DNA from: Cellulomonas fimi ATCC 484
GTDB taxonomy: Bacteria; Actinomycetota; Actinomycetes; Actinomycetales; Cellulomonadaceae
NCBI RefSeq assembly: GCF_000212695.1
Contig: NC_015514.1
Span: 2,914,001 to 2,978,000, forward strand
DNA length: 64,000 nt
Reading direction: 5' to 3'
In this document: in pieces, positions 7,643 through 15,918 of the stretch
Position numbering within the stretch: the first letter of the stretch is position 1
Layout of the letters: every line of letters begins with the position of its first letter
Position numbers and translations under genes: made by a program
The notes under the pieces: model-generated
Seen by the model: the letters and a program-made list of their open reading frames with translations, nothing else
Told to the model about the DNA's origin: nothing
The model's database searches: none

Positions 7643-8428
7643 ATGCCGGGGGCGCGCGCGACGTTCGAGGACGACTTCGACGGGACCGACCTGGACCGGT
7701 CGGTGTGGTCGCCGCACTACCTGCCGGCGTGGAGCTCGCGCGCCGCGAGCGCCGCGACGTACGCGGTGCGCGACTCCCGGCTGCACCTGAGCGTCCCGCC
7801 CGAGCAGGGCCTGTGGTGCGCGGGCGACCACGAGCCGCCGCTGCGGGTGTCGGCGGTGCAGTCCGCGAACCTGTCAGGCCCGGTGGGCAGCACGGCAGGG
7901 CAGCAGCCGTACCGCGAGGGGCTCGTCGTGCGCGAGGAGCAGGGCCGGTTCCTGGGGTGGACGCCCGGGCCCGGGTACGTCGAGATGCGGGCGCGGGCCG
8001 TGGTGTCGCCGCGGTCGATGGTGTCGCTGTGGATGGTCGGGCTCGAGGACGTCCCGCAGCGGTGCGCGGAGATCTGCGTCATGGAGGTGTTCGGCGCGGA
8101 CGTCGTGCCGGGCGAGTCGGCGGCCGTCGGCATGGGGCTGCACGCGTTCCGCGACCCGGCGGTTCAGGAGGACTTCGCCGCCGTGCGCCTGCCGCTGGAC
8201 GTCGCGGAGACGCACACCTACGCGGTGCGGTGGACTCCGGAGCGCGCGGACTTCAGCGTCGACGGGACCCTGGTGCGCTCGTGCGACGGCCCGCCGACCT
8301 ACCCGCTGCAGCTCATGCTCGCGGTCTTCGACTTCCCCGCCCGCGCCGAGCCTGGCGACGACATGGTCCCGGAGCTCGTCGTCGAGCACGTCCGCGGGTG
8401 GTCCGACCGTGCCGGACCACCCGCGTGA
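7643..8428 (+). CDS. GH16-like glycoside hydrolase family protein
   Basis: This 261-aa protein has the jelly-roll layout of glycoside hydrolase family 16. The N-terminus reads Phe-Glu-Asp-Asp-Phe-Asp-Gly-Thr-Asp-Leu. The catalytic strand is Glu143-Ile-Cys-Val-Met-Glu148, matching the Glu-x-Asp-x-x-Glu pattern except that the central Asp is Cys145. There is no signal peptide, so it is probably cytoplasmic, unlike secreted beta-glucanases. The start is ATG 7643, preceded by CATGAT at 7631-7636 and no ribosome site, which fits a leaderless transcript. An in-frame start further upstream (7568) is less likely. Substrate is unknown, and a sugar-binding or altered catalytic role is possible. Confidence 0.78.
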   Translation: MPGARATFEDDFDGTDLDRSVWSPHYLPAWSSRAASAATYAVRDSRLHLSVPPEQGLWCAGDHEPPLRVSAVQSANLSGPVGSTAGQQPYREGLVVREEQGRFLGWTPGPGYVEMRARAVVSPRSMVSLWMVGLEDVPQRCAEICVMEVFGADVVPGESAAVGMGLHAFRDPAVQEDFAAVRLPLDVAETHTYAVRWTPERADFSVDGTLVRSCDGPPTYPLQLMLAVFDFPARAEPGDDMVPELVVEHVRGWSDRAGPPA

Positions 8429-8449
8429 GTCGGGCCTCCCGCAGGGACG

Positions 8450-9274
8450 TCAGGAGCGGAGGAACTCCAGGATGTCGGCGTTGATGACGTCGGCGTGCGT
8501 GGTCGGCATGCCGTGCGGGAAGCCCTCGTAGGTCTTGAGCGTGCCGTTCTGCACGAGCTCGGCGGACAGCGGGCCGGAGTTGGCGTAGGGCACGATCTGG
8601 TCGTCGTCGCCGTGCTGCACGAGCACCGGCACGGTGATCTTCTTGAGGTCGTCGGTGAAGTCGGTCTGGGAGAACGCGACGACGCCGTCGTAGTGCGCCT
8701 TGGCGCCGCCCATCATCCCCTGGCGCCACCAGTTGGCGATCACGGCCTCGGACGGCTCCACGCCGGGGCGGTTGTAGCCGTAGAACGGGCCGGACGGCAG
8801 CGCGCGGTAGAAGTCGGAGCGGTGCGCGGCCACCTCGGCCTGCAGACCGTCGAACACGCTCTTCGGCAGGCCGCCCGGGTTGGCGTCGGTCTGCACCATG
8901 AGCGGCGGGACCGCGGCGATGAGCACGGCTTTCGCGACCCGGCTCTCGCCGTGCCGCGCGAGGTAGCGGACGACCTCCCCGCCGCCCGTCGAGTGACCGA
9001 CGTGGATCGCGTCGTGCAGGTCGAGTTGGGCGGTGAGCGCCGCGAGGTCGTCGGCGTAGTGGTCCATGGCGTGGCCGTCGCCGACCTGCGAGGACCGGCC
9101 GTGGCCGCGACGGTCGTGCGCGATCACCCGGTAGCCGTGACCGAGGAAGAACAGGAGCTGCGCGTCCCAGTCGTCCGCCGACAGGGGCCAGCCGTGGCTG
9201 AACACGATCGGCTGCCCGGAGCCCCAGTCCTTGTAGTAGATCTCCACGCCGTCGGTGGTCGTGATCGTTCCCAT
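8450..9274 (-). CDS. Alpha/beta hydrolase, non-haem haloperoxidase/esterase type
   Basis: This 274-aa cytoplasmic alpha/beta-fold hydrolase is probably an esterase or cofactor-free haloperoxidase-like enzyme. The nucleophile elbow is Gly-His-Ser95-Thr-Gly-Gly. The acid lies in His-Gly-Asp-Asp-Asp-Gln-Ile-Val-Pro and the base in Phe-Pro-His-Gly-Met-Pro-Thr-Thr-His. The oxyanion region Ser-His-Gly-Trp-Pro-Leu is at 26-31. Length and motifs are the usual ones for the family. The start is ATG 9274 with GGGAGG 8 bases upstream. It converges on the GH16-like gene and diverges from the alcohol dehydrogenase operon. The natural substrate cannot be read from sequence. Confidence 0.9.
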   Translation of the reverse strand: MGTITTTDGVEIYYKDWGSGQPIVFSHGWPLSADDWDAQLLFFLGHGYRVIAHDRRGHGRSSQVGDGHAMDHYADDLAALTAQLDLHDAIHVGHSTGGGEVVRYLARHGESRVAKAVLIAAVPPLMVQTDANPGGLPKSVFDGLQAEVAAHRSDFYRALPSGPFYGYNRPGVEPSEAVIANWWRQGMMGGAKAHYDGVVAFSQTDFTDDLKKITVPVLVQHGDDDQIVPYANSGPLSAELVQNGTLKTYEGFPHGMPTTHADVINADILEFLRS

Positions 9275-9396
9275 GCGCGCGCCTCCCTGCGATGACGGGT
9301 GTGTCGTCCTCAGCATCGTCACGGGCCGCACGACGGCGCTACGGCCGGCGTGTGAACTCTGTGTTGCGTGCGGCGCGATACGCTACAGTCGACGAC

Positions 9397-9414
9397 ATAC
9401 CGGCCAGTCGGTAT
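9397..9414 (+). promoter_or_regulatory. Predicted TetR operator, site 1
   Basis: The inverted repeat ATACCG-GCCAGT-CGGTAT begins 7 bases downstream of a TACAGT -10 box (9384-9389), so it would cover the transcription start of the alcohol dehydrogenase operon. Three further copies of the same pattern occur at 15846, 24749 and 30332, each in front of a catabolic operon. Confidence 0.78.
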
Positions 9415-9482
9415 TAAGGCGGTCCGGGGTCGCGCGCGGCGCCGGAACCCGTCCACACGTCACCGTCGACGCGGAGGTCGCC

Positions 9483-10601
9483 GTGCAGATCGTCGGGGCC
9501 GTGCTCGAGCGCACGGGCAGCCCGCCGCCGTACGCGTCCTCGCGGCCGTTCACCGTCGGCCCGCTCGAGCTCGACGAGCCGCACGCCGGCGAGCTGCTGG
9601 TGCGCGTCGAGGCGGCGGGCGTGTGCCACTCCGACCTGTCCGTCGTCGACGGCAACCGCGTCCGGCCCACGCCGATGCTCCTCGGGCACGAGGCCGCGGG
9701 CGTCGTCGAGTCGGTCGGCCCGGAGGTCCACGACGTGCGCCCCGGCGACCGCGTCGTCCTCACCTTCCTCCCCCGCTGCGGGGCGTGCCCCGAGTGCGCC
9801 ACCGACGGGCGGCTCCCCTGCCGGGTCGGCAGCGCCGCCAACGCGGCCGGCGCCCTCGTCGGCGGCGGGACGCGCCTGCACCGCGACGGCCGGGACGTGC
9901 ACCACCACCTCGGCGTCTCGGCGTTCGCCACGCACGCCGTCGTGAGCCGGACCTCCGTGGTGCGCGTGGACGACGACGTGCCGCCCGAGGTCGCGGCGCT
10001 GCTCGGGTGCGCGGTGCTGACCGGGGGCGGCGCCGTCGTCAACGCGGGCCGGCCCGCGCCCGACGACACCGTCGCGGTCGTCGGGCTCGGCGGCGTCGGC
10101 ATGGCGGCGCTGCTCGTCGCCGTCGCGCTCGGGCACGAGGTCGTCGGGGTCGACACCCGGCCCGACAAGCTCGCGACGGCCCGCCGGCTGGGCGCCGCGG
10201 TCGCGGTCGAGCCCGACGACCTGGATGCTGCGGGTGTGCGCGCGCCCGTCGTCGTGGAGGCAGCGGGGTCGGCCCGCGCGTTCGAGACAGCGCTCGCGAC
10301 GACCGCACCCGGCGGCACGACGGTGACCGTGGGACTGCCGGCGCCGGGTGCGCGAGCGCAGGTCAGCCCGCTGACGCTCACGGCCGAGGCGCGCACCGTC
10401 GTCGGCTCCTACCTCGGCTCGGCCGTCCCCGAGCGCGACGTGCCCCGGTACGTCGACCTGTGGCGCGCCGGACGGCTCCCCCTGGAGGCCCTCGTCTCCT
10501 CCCGCGTCACCCTCACCGACATCGACCTCGCCATGGACCGGCTCGCCGCCGGCGGCGAGCTGCGTCAGCTCATCACGCCCGACACCCGGACCCGCCCGTG
10601 A
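9483..10601 (+). CDS. Zinc-dependent alcohol dehydrogenase (MDR family)
   Basis: This 372-aa enzyme is predicted to oxidise an alcohol with NAD(P)+. Catalytic zinc ligands are Cys48 and His69-Glu70. The structural zinc site Cys99/102/105/113 is complete, and a Rossmann motif Gly-Leu-Gly-Gly-Val-Gly follows near residue 198. The start is GTG 9483 with a perfect GGAGG 5 bases upstream, and the long open frame before it is non-coding. It begins an operon with a short-chain dehydrogenase and a MaoC hydratase behind the TetR operator at 9397-9414. The context suggests oxidation of a hydroxyl-bearing intermediate before or during beta-oxidation. Confidence 0.9.
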   Translation: MQIVGAVLERTGSPPPYASSRPFTVGPLELDEPHAGELLVRVEAAGVCHSDLSVVDGNRVRPTPMLLGHEAAGVVESVGPEVHDVRPGDRVVLTFLPRCGACPECATDGRLPCRVGSAANAAGALVGGGTRLHRDGRDVHHHLGVSAFATHAVVSRTSVVRVDDDVPPEVAALLGCAVLTGGGAVVNAGRPAPDDTVAVVGLGGVGMAALLVAVALGHEVVGVDTRPDKLATARRLGAAVAVEPDDLDAAGVRAPVVVEAAGSARAFETALATTAPGGTTVTVGLPAPGARAQVSPLTLTAEARTVVGSYLGSAVPERDVPRYVDLWRAGRLPLEALVSSRVTLTDIDLAMDRLAAGGELRQLITPDTRTRP

Positions 10602-10620
10602 CCGACGAGAGGCCCACTCG

Positions 10621-11376
10621 ATGACCACCACTCGCACCGCGATCGTCACCGGCGCCGCCCGCGGCATCGGCGCCGCCACGGCCCTGCGCCTCGCGCGCGA
10701 CGGCCTGCGCGTCGCCGTGCTCGACCTGTCCGAGGAGGCAGCCGACGTGACCGCGCAGGCCGTGCGCGACGCGGGCGGCGAGGCCGTCGCCGTCGGGGCC
10801 GACGTCGCCGACGAGGACGCCGTCGCGGCCGCCGTCGCGCGCGTCGCCGACACCCTCGGGGCACCGACCGTGCTCGTGAACAACGCCGGGATCCTGCGGG
10901 ACAACCTGCTGTTCCGGATGAGCACGAGCGACTTCGACGACGTCCTGCGCGTGCACCTGCGCGGCGCGTTCCTCATGAGCCGCGCGGTGCAGGCCTACCA
11001 GGTCGAGGCGCGGTGGGGCCGCGTCGTCAACCTGTCCAGCACCTCCGCGCTCGGGAACCGGGGGCAGGCGAACTACGCCGCCGCGAAGGCCGGCATGCAG
11101 GGGTTCACCAAGACCCTCGCGATCGAGCTCGGGCAGTTCGGCGTCACCGTGAACGCCGTCGCGCCGGGGTTCATCCAGACCGAGATGACGCGCGCGGTCG
11201 CCGACCGGGTCGGCGTGCCGTTCGAGGAGCTCCTCGCGCACGAGGCGACGCAGGTGCCCGTGCGGCGCGTCGGGCAGCCCGAGGACATCGCCGCCGCGGT
11301 CGCGTTCTTCGTGTCCGAGGAGGCGTCGTTCGTCTCCGGCCAGGTGCTCTACGTCGCGGGAGGGCCGCGCGCATGA
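10621..11376 (+). CDS. Short-chain dehydrogenase, FabG/3-hydroxyacyl-CoA type
   Basis: This is a 251-aa SDR oxidoreductase. The cofactor motif Thr-Gly-Ala-Ala-Arg-Gly-Ile-Gly lies at the N-terminus and Asn-Asn-Ala-Gly near residue 89. The catalytic Ser-(x)12-Tyr-x-x-x-Lys is visible as Ser-Ser-Thr-Ser ... Asn-Tyr-Ala-Ala-Ala-Lys. Overall it resembles 3-oxoacyl-ACP/CoA reductases, and in this operon oxidation of 3-hydroxyacyl-CoA is the likelier direction. The start is ATG 10621 with GAGAGG upstream. It follows the alcohol dehydrogenase by 19 bases and overlaps the MaoC gene by ATGA, so the three are co-transcribed. Confidence 0.9.
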   Translation: MTTTRTAIVTGAARGIGAATALRLARDGLRVAVLDLSEEAADVTAQAVRDAGGEAVAVGADVADEDAVAAAVARVADTLGAPTVLVNNAGILRDNLLFRMSTSDFDDVLRVHLRGAFLMSRAVQAYQVEARWGRVVNLSSTSALGNRGQANYAAAKAGMQGFTKTLAIELGQFGVTVNAVAPGFIQTEMTRAVADRVGVPFEELLAHEATQVPVRRVGQPEDIAAAVAFFVSEEASFVSGQVLYVAGGPRA

Positions 11377-11840
11377 CCATCACCGTCACCGCCCCCGCGG
11401 ACCTCGCCGGCGTCGTCGGACGCTCGGCGACCGGCCCGTGGTCCACCGTCGACCAGCGCCGCATCGACCTGTTCGCCGACGCGACCGACGACCACCAGTG
11501 GATCCACGTCGACCCCGAGCGCGCCGCCGCAGGCCCGTTCGGGGGGACCGTCGCGCACGGGTTCCTCACCCTCGCACTGGTCCCCGCGCTCACCGAGGGG
11601 CTCCTCGACGTCGGCGGCACGTCGGCCGTCGTGAACTACGGCCTCGACAAGGTGCGCTTCCTGCAGCCGGTGCGGGCCGGGTCGAGGGTCCGTGCGACGA
11701 CGACCGTCCGGTCCGCGGAGCCGTCGCCGCAGGGCTGGCGCGTCGCCGCCGACGTGACCGTCGAGGTGGAGGGTGCTGACCGCCCGGCCCTCGTCGCCGC
11801 GACCATCGCGCTGTACGTCCCCGCACCCGACGGCGCCTGA
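11373..11840 (+). CDS. MaoC-like enoyl-CoA hydratase
   Basis: This 155-aa single hot-dog-fold protein is of the (R)-specific enoyl-CoA hydratase/MaoC type. The catalytic Asp/His region reads Phe-Ala-Asp-Ala-Thr-Asp-Asp-His-Gln-Trp-Ile-His-Val-Asp. The following Gly-Gly-Thr-Val-Ala-His-Gly-Phe-Leu-Thr-Leu is characteristic of the family. It would hydrate trans-2-enoyl-CoA to 3-hydroxyacyl-CoA, the substrate for the dehydrogenase just upstream. The ATG overlaps the upstream stop (ATGA), and a hairpin follows directly. Confidence 0.92.
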   Translation: MTITVTAPADLAGVVGRSATGPWSTVDQRRIDLFADATDDHQWIHVDPERAAAGPFGGTVAHGFLTLALVPALTEGLLDVGGTSAVVNYGLDKVRFLQPVRAGSRVRATTTVRSAEPSPQGWRVAADVTVEVEGADRPALVAATIALYVPAPDGA

Positions 11841-11847
11841 GACGAGC

Positions 11848-11883
11848 GAGGGGCCCATCGCGCCCGCAGCGCGAGGGCCCCTC
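11848..11883 (+). terminator. Hairpin terminator candidate
   Basis: The 9-bp stem GAGGGGCCC / GGGCCCCTC with an 18-base loop lies 8 bases after the MaoC stop. There is no U-tract, as is common in actinobacteria. It would end the alcohol dehydrogenase operon before the converging thiolase gene. Confidence 0.65.
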
Positions 11884-12029
11884 CGGACCCGGCCCGGCTT
11901 GAACGGGCAGCCACCCTCTCCGACTGCGGGCTGGGACGCGCCCTCACCAGGTAGACGCGCCTTGGGCGGGTTCACGCGCGACGCTACGACGACCCGCCCA
12001 CCGACGTCATGCCGATACCGCGGACGACC

Positions 12030-13253
12030 TCAGGCGACCCGTTCGACGACCATCGCCATGCCCTGGCCGCCGCCCACGCACATCGTCTCCAGGCCGTAGC
12101 GGCCGCCGGTGGCGGCCAGGCCGTGCAGGAGCGTCGTGGTGATCCGGGCGCCCGTCATGCCGAACGGGTGGCCGACCGCGATCGCGCCGCCGTGCACGTT
12201 GAGCCGCTCGACGTCGACCCCGATCGCCTTGGCCGACGGCAGCACCTGCGCGGCGAACGCCTCGTTGAGCTCGACGAGGTCCACCTGGTCGATCGTCAGA
12301 CCGGCCAGCTCGAGTGCGCGACGGCTCGCCTCGACGGGGCCGAGGCCCATGATCTCGGGCGACAGCGCGCTCACGCCGGTCGAGACGATCCGGCCGAGCG
12401 GCGTGAGCCCCAGCGCCTCCACGATGCGCTCGCTCACGACGACGAGCGCCGCGGCGCCGTCGTTGAGCGGGCAGCAGTTGCCCGCCGTCACGGTGCCGTC
12501 GGGCCGGAAGACGGGCTGCAGGGCCGCGAGCGCCTCGACCGTGACGCCCGCGCGCGGCCCGTCGTCCGCTGCGACGACCGTGCCGTCGGGCAGCGTGACG
12601 GGCGTGATGTCGTCGGCCCAGAAGCCGGACGCGACCGCCGCCTCGGCGCGGTTCTGCGAGAGCGCCGCGTACTCGTCCTGCTCCCACCGGCCGGTGCCGG
12701 TGAGCTGGGCGACGTTCTCGGCGGTCTGCCCCATCGCGACGTAGACGTCGGGCAGCGCGCCGTCCTCGCGCGGGTCGTGCCACGTGGTGCCGCCCGCGGC
12801 GGCCCGGGCGGTGCGGGCGACGGCGTCGGCGAACCGCGGGTTGGTGACGTCCTCGCCGGGGATGTGGTCGGACGAGCCGCGCACCGACCGGCTGACGGAC
12901 TCGACCCCCGCGGAGACGAACACGTCGCCCTCCCCCGCGCGGATCGCGTGGAACGCCATGCGGGTCGTCTGCAGCGACGACGCGCAGTACCGGTTCACGG
13001 TCGTGCCGGGCGTCTCGTCGAGGCCCGACAGGACCGCGACGACGCGCGCCATGTTCATCCCCTGCTCGCCGCCGGGCATGCCGCAGCCGAGGAGCAGGTC
13101 CTCGACGCGGCCCGGGTCGAGCGTGGGGACCTGCGCGAGCGCGGCGCGCACGAGCTGGGCGGCGAGGTCGTCCGCGCGGACGTCCCTGAGCGACCCCTTG
13201 AAGGCACGCCCGATGGGTGAGCGGGCGGCGGCGACGACGAATGCCTCGGGCAC
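12030..13253 (-). CDS. Acetyl-CoA C-acyltransferase (thiolase)
   Basis: This 407-aa degradative thiolase cleaves 3-ketoacyl-CoA to acetyl-CoA (or propionyl-CoA) and a shortened acyl-CoA. The nucleophile is Cys90 in Asn-Arg-Tyr-Cys-Ala-Ser-Ser. The C-terminal motifs Asn-Val-His-Gly-Gly-Ala-Ile-Ala-Val-Gly-His-Pro and Cys-Val-Gly-Gly-Gly-Gln-Gly are intact. The start is GTG 13253 with AGGAGG 6 bases upstream. It lies 100 bases downstream of an acyl-CoA dehydrogenase on the same strand, probably in one operon controlled from the palindrome at 14584-14607. Length is normal for FadA-like enzymes. Confidence 0.94.
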   Translation of the reverse strand: MPEAFVVAAARSPIGRAFKGSLRDVRADDLAAQLVRAALAQVPTLDPGRVEDLLLGCGMPGGEQGMNMARVVAVLSGLDETPGTTVNRYCASSLQTTRMAFHAIRAGEGDVFVSAGVESVSRSVRGSSDHIPGEDVTNPRFADAVARTARAAAGGTTWHDPREDGALPDVYVAMGQTAENVAQLTGTGRWEQDEYAALSQNRAEAAVASGFWADDITPVTLPDGTVVAADDGPRAGVTVEALAALQPVFRPDGTVTAGNCCPLNDGAAALVVVSERIVEALGLTPLGRIVSTGVSALSPEIMGLGPVEASRRALELAGLTIDQVDLVELNEAFAAQVLPSAKAIGVDVERLNVHGGAIAVGHPFGMTGARITTTLLHGLAATGGRYGLETMCVGGGQGMAMVVERVA

Positions 13254-13353
13254 GGCGGACCTCCTGGTGCGACGACGGTGGCGCGGGACGGTGCGGTGGC
13301 GGTTCGGGAGCGGTTCGCGGGCGGTTCGGGGACGGGTCGGTGGCGGGAGCGCG

Positions 13354-14550
13354 TCACACGAACGCGGAGACGCCCGTGATGGCGCGGCCGACGATGAGGT
13401 TGTTCATGTCGCGCGTGCCCTCGAACGAGTAGACCGCCTCGGCGTCGGCGAAGAACTTGGCGACGCCGTGGTCGAGCTGGATGCCGTTGCCGCCGAGCAG
13501 CTCGCGGCACCACGCGACGGTCTCGCGCATGCGGGTCGTCGCGTAGCCCTTGGCGAGCGCGGCGTGCTCGTCGCCGAGGCGGCCGGCGTCCTGCATCCGC
13601 GACGCCTGCAGGCACAGGGCGATCGACGCGGTGATGTTCCCCAGGCACTGCGCGAGCCGGTCCTGCACGAGCTGGAACGACGCGAGCGGCCGCCCGAACT
13701 GCTCGCGCTCGGCGACGTACCGCACGGTCGCCTCGTACGCGCCGACCGCGACGCCGACGGCCTGCCACGCGACCTCGGCGCGCGTGAGCCGCAGCACGAC
13801 GGCGACCTCGCGGAAGGAGTGGATGTTCGGCAGCCGGTCGGCCTCGTCGACCTCGACGCCGTCGAGCGTGATGTCGGCGTTCTGGACGATGCGCAGCGCC
13901 TGCTTGCGCTCGATCTTGGTCGTCGTGAACCCGGGCGTGCCGCGGCGGACGAGGAAGCCCTTGACCTGACCGTCGGCGGTGTCGCGCGCCCAGATCACGA
14001 CGACGTCCGCGAAGGTCGCGTTGCCGATCCACCGCTTGGCGCCGTTGAGGACCCACGTGTCGCCGCGGCGCTCGGCCGTGGTGCGCAGGCCCTTGGAGGC
14101 GTCGGAGCCGGACAACGGCTCGGTCAGCCCGAACGCGCCGATCAGCTCGCCGCGCCCCATGGGCGGCAGCCACTGCGCGCGCTGCTCGGGCGACCCGCCG
14201 ATGGCGATCGAGCTCATCGACAGCCCGCTCTGCACGCCGACGAACGTCGCGGTCGACGGGTCGACGCGGCCGAGCTCGAGCGCGGCCCACCCGCGCCACA
14301 CCGCGGAGTTCTCGAACCGCATCGTCTCGGGCCACATCGCGCCGAACATCCCGCAGTCGGCGAGCCCGGGGATGATCTGGTGCGGGAACTCCGCGCGGTC
14401 CCAGTAGTCGAGCGCGAGGGGCCGGACCTCGCGCTCCATGAAGTCGCGCAGGCGCGCCGAGGCGTCGTGCTCGACGGGCGTGAGGGCCTCCTGGAAGCCG
14501 TAGAAGTCGGCGGCGAGCGGGGCGTGGACGGGGGTGTCGGTGGTGGTCAT
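13354..14550 (-). CDS. Acyl-CoA dehydrogenase, glutaryl-CoA dehydrogenase-like
   Basis: This is a 398-aa FAD enzyme. The acyl-CoA dehydrogenase signature Ala-Phe-Gly-Leu-Thr-Glu-Pro-Leu-Ser-Gly-Ser-Asp is present. The C-terminal Tyr-Ser-Phe-Glu-Gly-Thr-Arg-Asp contains the catalytic Glu in the position used by glutaryl-CoA dehydrogenases. It also has the FAD-binding Arg-Glu-Gln-Phe-Gly-Arg-Pro and Leu-Leu-Gly-Gly-Asn-Gly. The start is ATG 14550 with GAGGAG 8 bases upstream. It diverges from a TetR gene, with a 24-bp palindrome between them. Decarboxylating activity is possible but cannot be decided from the motif alone. Confidence 0.92.
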   Translation of the reverse strand: MTTTDTPVHAPLAADFYGFQEALTPVEHDASARLRDFMEREVRPLALDYWDRAEFPHQIIPGLADCGMFGAMWPETMRFENSAVWRGWAALELGRVDPSTATFVGVQSGLSMSSIAIGGSPEQRAQWLPPMGRGELIGAFGLTEPLSGSDASKGLRTTAERRGDTWVLNGAKRWIGNATFADVVVIWARDTADGQVKGFLVRRGTPGFTTTKIERKQALRIVQNADITLDGVEVDEADRLPNIHSFREVAVVLRLTRAEVAWQAVGVAVGAYEATVRYVAEREQFGRPLASFQLVQDRLAQCLGNITASIALCLQASRMQDAGRLGDEHAALAKGYATTRMRETVAWCRELLGGNGIQLDHGVAKFFADAEAVYSFEGTRDMNNLIVGRAITGVSAFV

Positions 14551-14583
14551 CGTGCGTCTCCTCGATCGTCGTCGACCGTCTGA

Positions 14584-14607
14584 TGCAACATCTTCGAGAA
14601 TGTTGCA
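14584..14607. promoter_or_regulatory. 24-bp palindromic operator
   Basis: The arms TGCAACAT (14584-14591) and ATGTTGCA (14600-14607) form a perfect 8-bp inverted repeat around CTTCGAGA. It lies between the divergent acyl-CoA dehydrogenase and TetR genes, 20 bases upstream of the TetR -10 box TAGAGT (14628-14633). It is unlike the ATACCG operators nearby, so it probably binds the adjacent TetR protein. Confidence 0.78.
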
Positions 14608-14640
14608 CCACGTCCTGGGCCGCGGTCTAGAGTCGGCCGC

Positions 14641-15390
14641 ATGGCCGCGAGCACCCCACCCCCGGACAGCACCTCGGCGACGGCCCACCGGCCGCGCCCC
14701 GGGTCGCTCGCGGCGGTGGGCACGACCGCCGCGCCGTCCTGGCTGTCCGAGCGCCTGGAGGACGGCGAGCACCCCGACGCCGTCCGCGCCTTCCGGCTCG
14801 CCCGCGAGCAGTTCATCGCCGGGGAGCGCGTCGACATGGGCCGCCTGGCCACCCGGCTCGGCATCGACCGCACGTCGCTGTTCCGCTGGGTCGGCAACCG
14901 CGACGCGCTGCTGTCCGAGGTGCTGTGGTCGCTCGCCGTCCCCACGTTGCAGCAGGCCGAGGACGCCGCGGCCGGGCGCGCGGGCGCCGACCGCGTGGCC
15001 GCGGTGCTCACGAGCTTCGCGTCCGACCTGATCCGGGCGCCCTACTTCCGCGCGTTCCTGCGCCGCGAGCCCGCCCGCGCGCTGCGGCTGCTCACGACCA
15101 ACGAGAGCGAGATCCACCGCCGCTACGTCGCGACGGTGCGCGTGCTGGTCCTGGCCGAGCTCGGCGAGCACCCGTTCGGCCGGTCGATCGACGCGGGCGA
15201 CCTCGCGTTCGTCCTGGTCCGGGTGAGCGAGTCGTTCACGTACGCCGACCTCATCTCCGGCGACACCCCCAGCGCGGCGCGCGCCCGGGCGGCGTTCGAC
15301 GTCGTGCTGCGCCCCGAGCCGGCCGCACCGCCCGCCGACGCGCCCCCGCCGGCGGCCACCGACGCCACCCCGCCGCAGGAGCCCGCATGA
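14641..15390 (+). CDS. TetR regulator, QsdR-like
   Basis: This 249-aa transcription factor has a helix-turn-helix around residues 60-90 (Met-Gly-Arg-Leu-Ala-Thr-Arg-Leu-Gly-Ile-Asp-Arg-Thr-Ser-Leu-Phe-Arg-Trp-Val-Gly). The preceding Gly-Glu-His-Pro-Asp-Ala-Val-Arg-Ala and the Arg-Trp-Val-Gly-Asn-Arg-Asp turn recall QsdR-type regulators, known from quorum-signal lactone degradation in Rhodococcus. That assignment is from memory of the family, not a search. The N-terminus and the Pro/Ala-rich tail are low complexity. ATG 14641 follows TAGAGT with a 7-base gap, so the mRNA is probably leaderless. It likely controls the divergent operon through the 24-bp palindrome. Confidence 0.82.
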   Translation: MAASTPPPDSTSATAHRPRPGSLAAVGTTAAPSWLSERLEDGEHPDAVRAFRLAREQFIAGERVDMGRLATRLGIDRTSLFRWVGNRDALLSEVLWSLAVPTLQQAEDAAAGRAGADRVAAVLTSFASDLIRAPYFRAFLRREPARALRLLTTNESEIHRRYVATVRVLVLAELGEHPFGRSIDAGDLAFVLVRVSESFTYADLISGDTPSAARARAAFDVVLRPEPAAPPADAPPPAATDATPPQEPA

Positions 15391-15794
15391 CGTACCCGCA
15401 CCGCGCCGCGTTCCCGACCCGATGGAACGACAACGACCAGTACGGCCACATGAACAACGCCGTCTACTACGAGGCGATGGACACGACGATCAACGTCTGG
15501 CTCCTGCGCGCCGGGCTCGACCCGCTCGCGGGCGGCTGGATCGCGGTGTGCGCGGCGTCGTCGTGCGAGTTCCGGGAGTCGGCCTCGTTCCCCGAGCCGC
15601 TGGAGATCGGCCTGCGCGCCGGGCGCGTCGGCACGACGAGCGTCACCTGGGAGCTGGGCATCCTGCGACCCGAGGCGAAGCAGCCGCTCGCGACGGGCCG
15701 GTTCGTGCACGTCTTCGTCGACCGCGCGTCGCGGCGGCCCGTGCCGGTGCCCGACGAGGTGCGTGCGGCGATCTCCCGCGACCTCGCGTCCTGA
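15387..15794 (+). CDS. Acyl-CoA thioesterase, hot-dog (4HBT) fold
   Basis: This is a 135-aa thioesterase of the 4-hydroxybenzoyl-CoA thioesterase/YbgC group. The active-site motif Arg-Trp-Asn-Asp-Asn-Asp-Gln-Tyr-Gly-His-Met-Asn-Asn-Ala-Val-Tyr-Tyr-Glu is complete with the catalytic Asp. It would hydrolyse an acyl-CoA, perhaps to relieve CoA trapping. The ATG overlaps the TetR stop (ATGA), so regulator and thioesterase are translated together. The TetR operator at 15846 follows shortly after its end. Confidence 0.9.
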   Translation: MTYPHRAAFPTRWNDNDQYGHMNNAVYYEAMDTTINVWLLRAGLDPLAGGWIAVCAASSCEFRESASFPEPLEIGLRAGRVGTTSVTWELGILRPEAKQPLATGRFVHVFVDRASRRPVPVPDEVRAAISRDLAS

Positions 15795-15845
15795 CCGGAC
15801 CGCCGCGGCCACGTCGCGCACGGTGTCCCGCGCACCCGTGACGGC

Positions 15846-15863
15846 ATACCGACCGCGCGGTAT
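15846..15863 (+). promoter_or_regulatory. Predicted TetR operator, site 2
   Basis: ATACCG-ACCGCG-CGGTAT is a perfect 6-6-6 inverted repeat, extendable by two bases on each side (GCATACCG/CGGTATGC). It lies 56 bases upstream of the TTG start of the APH-family gene and shares its pattern with the sites at 9397, 24749 and 30332. Confidence 0.78.
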
Positions 15864-15918
15864 GCTCCTCCCGACGCCCCGGGCACCGCCGCCCGGGCAC
15901 GACCCGCGGAGGCCGCCG

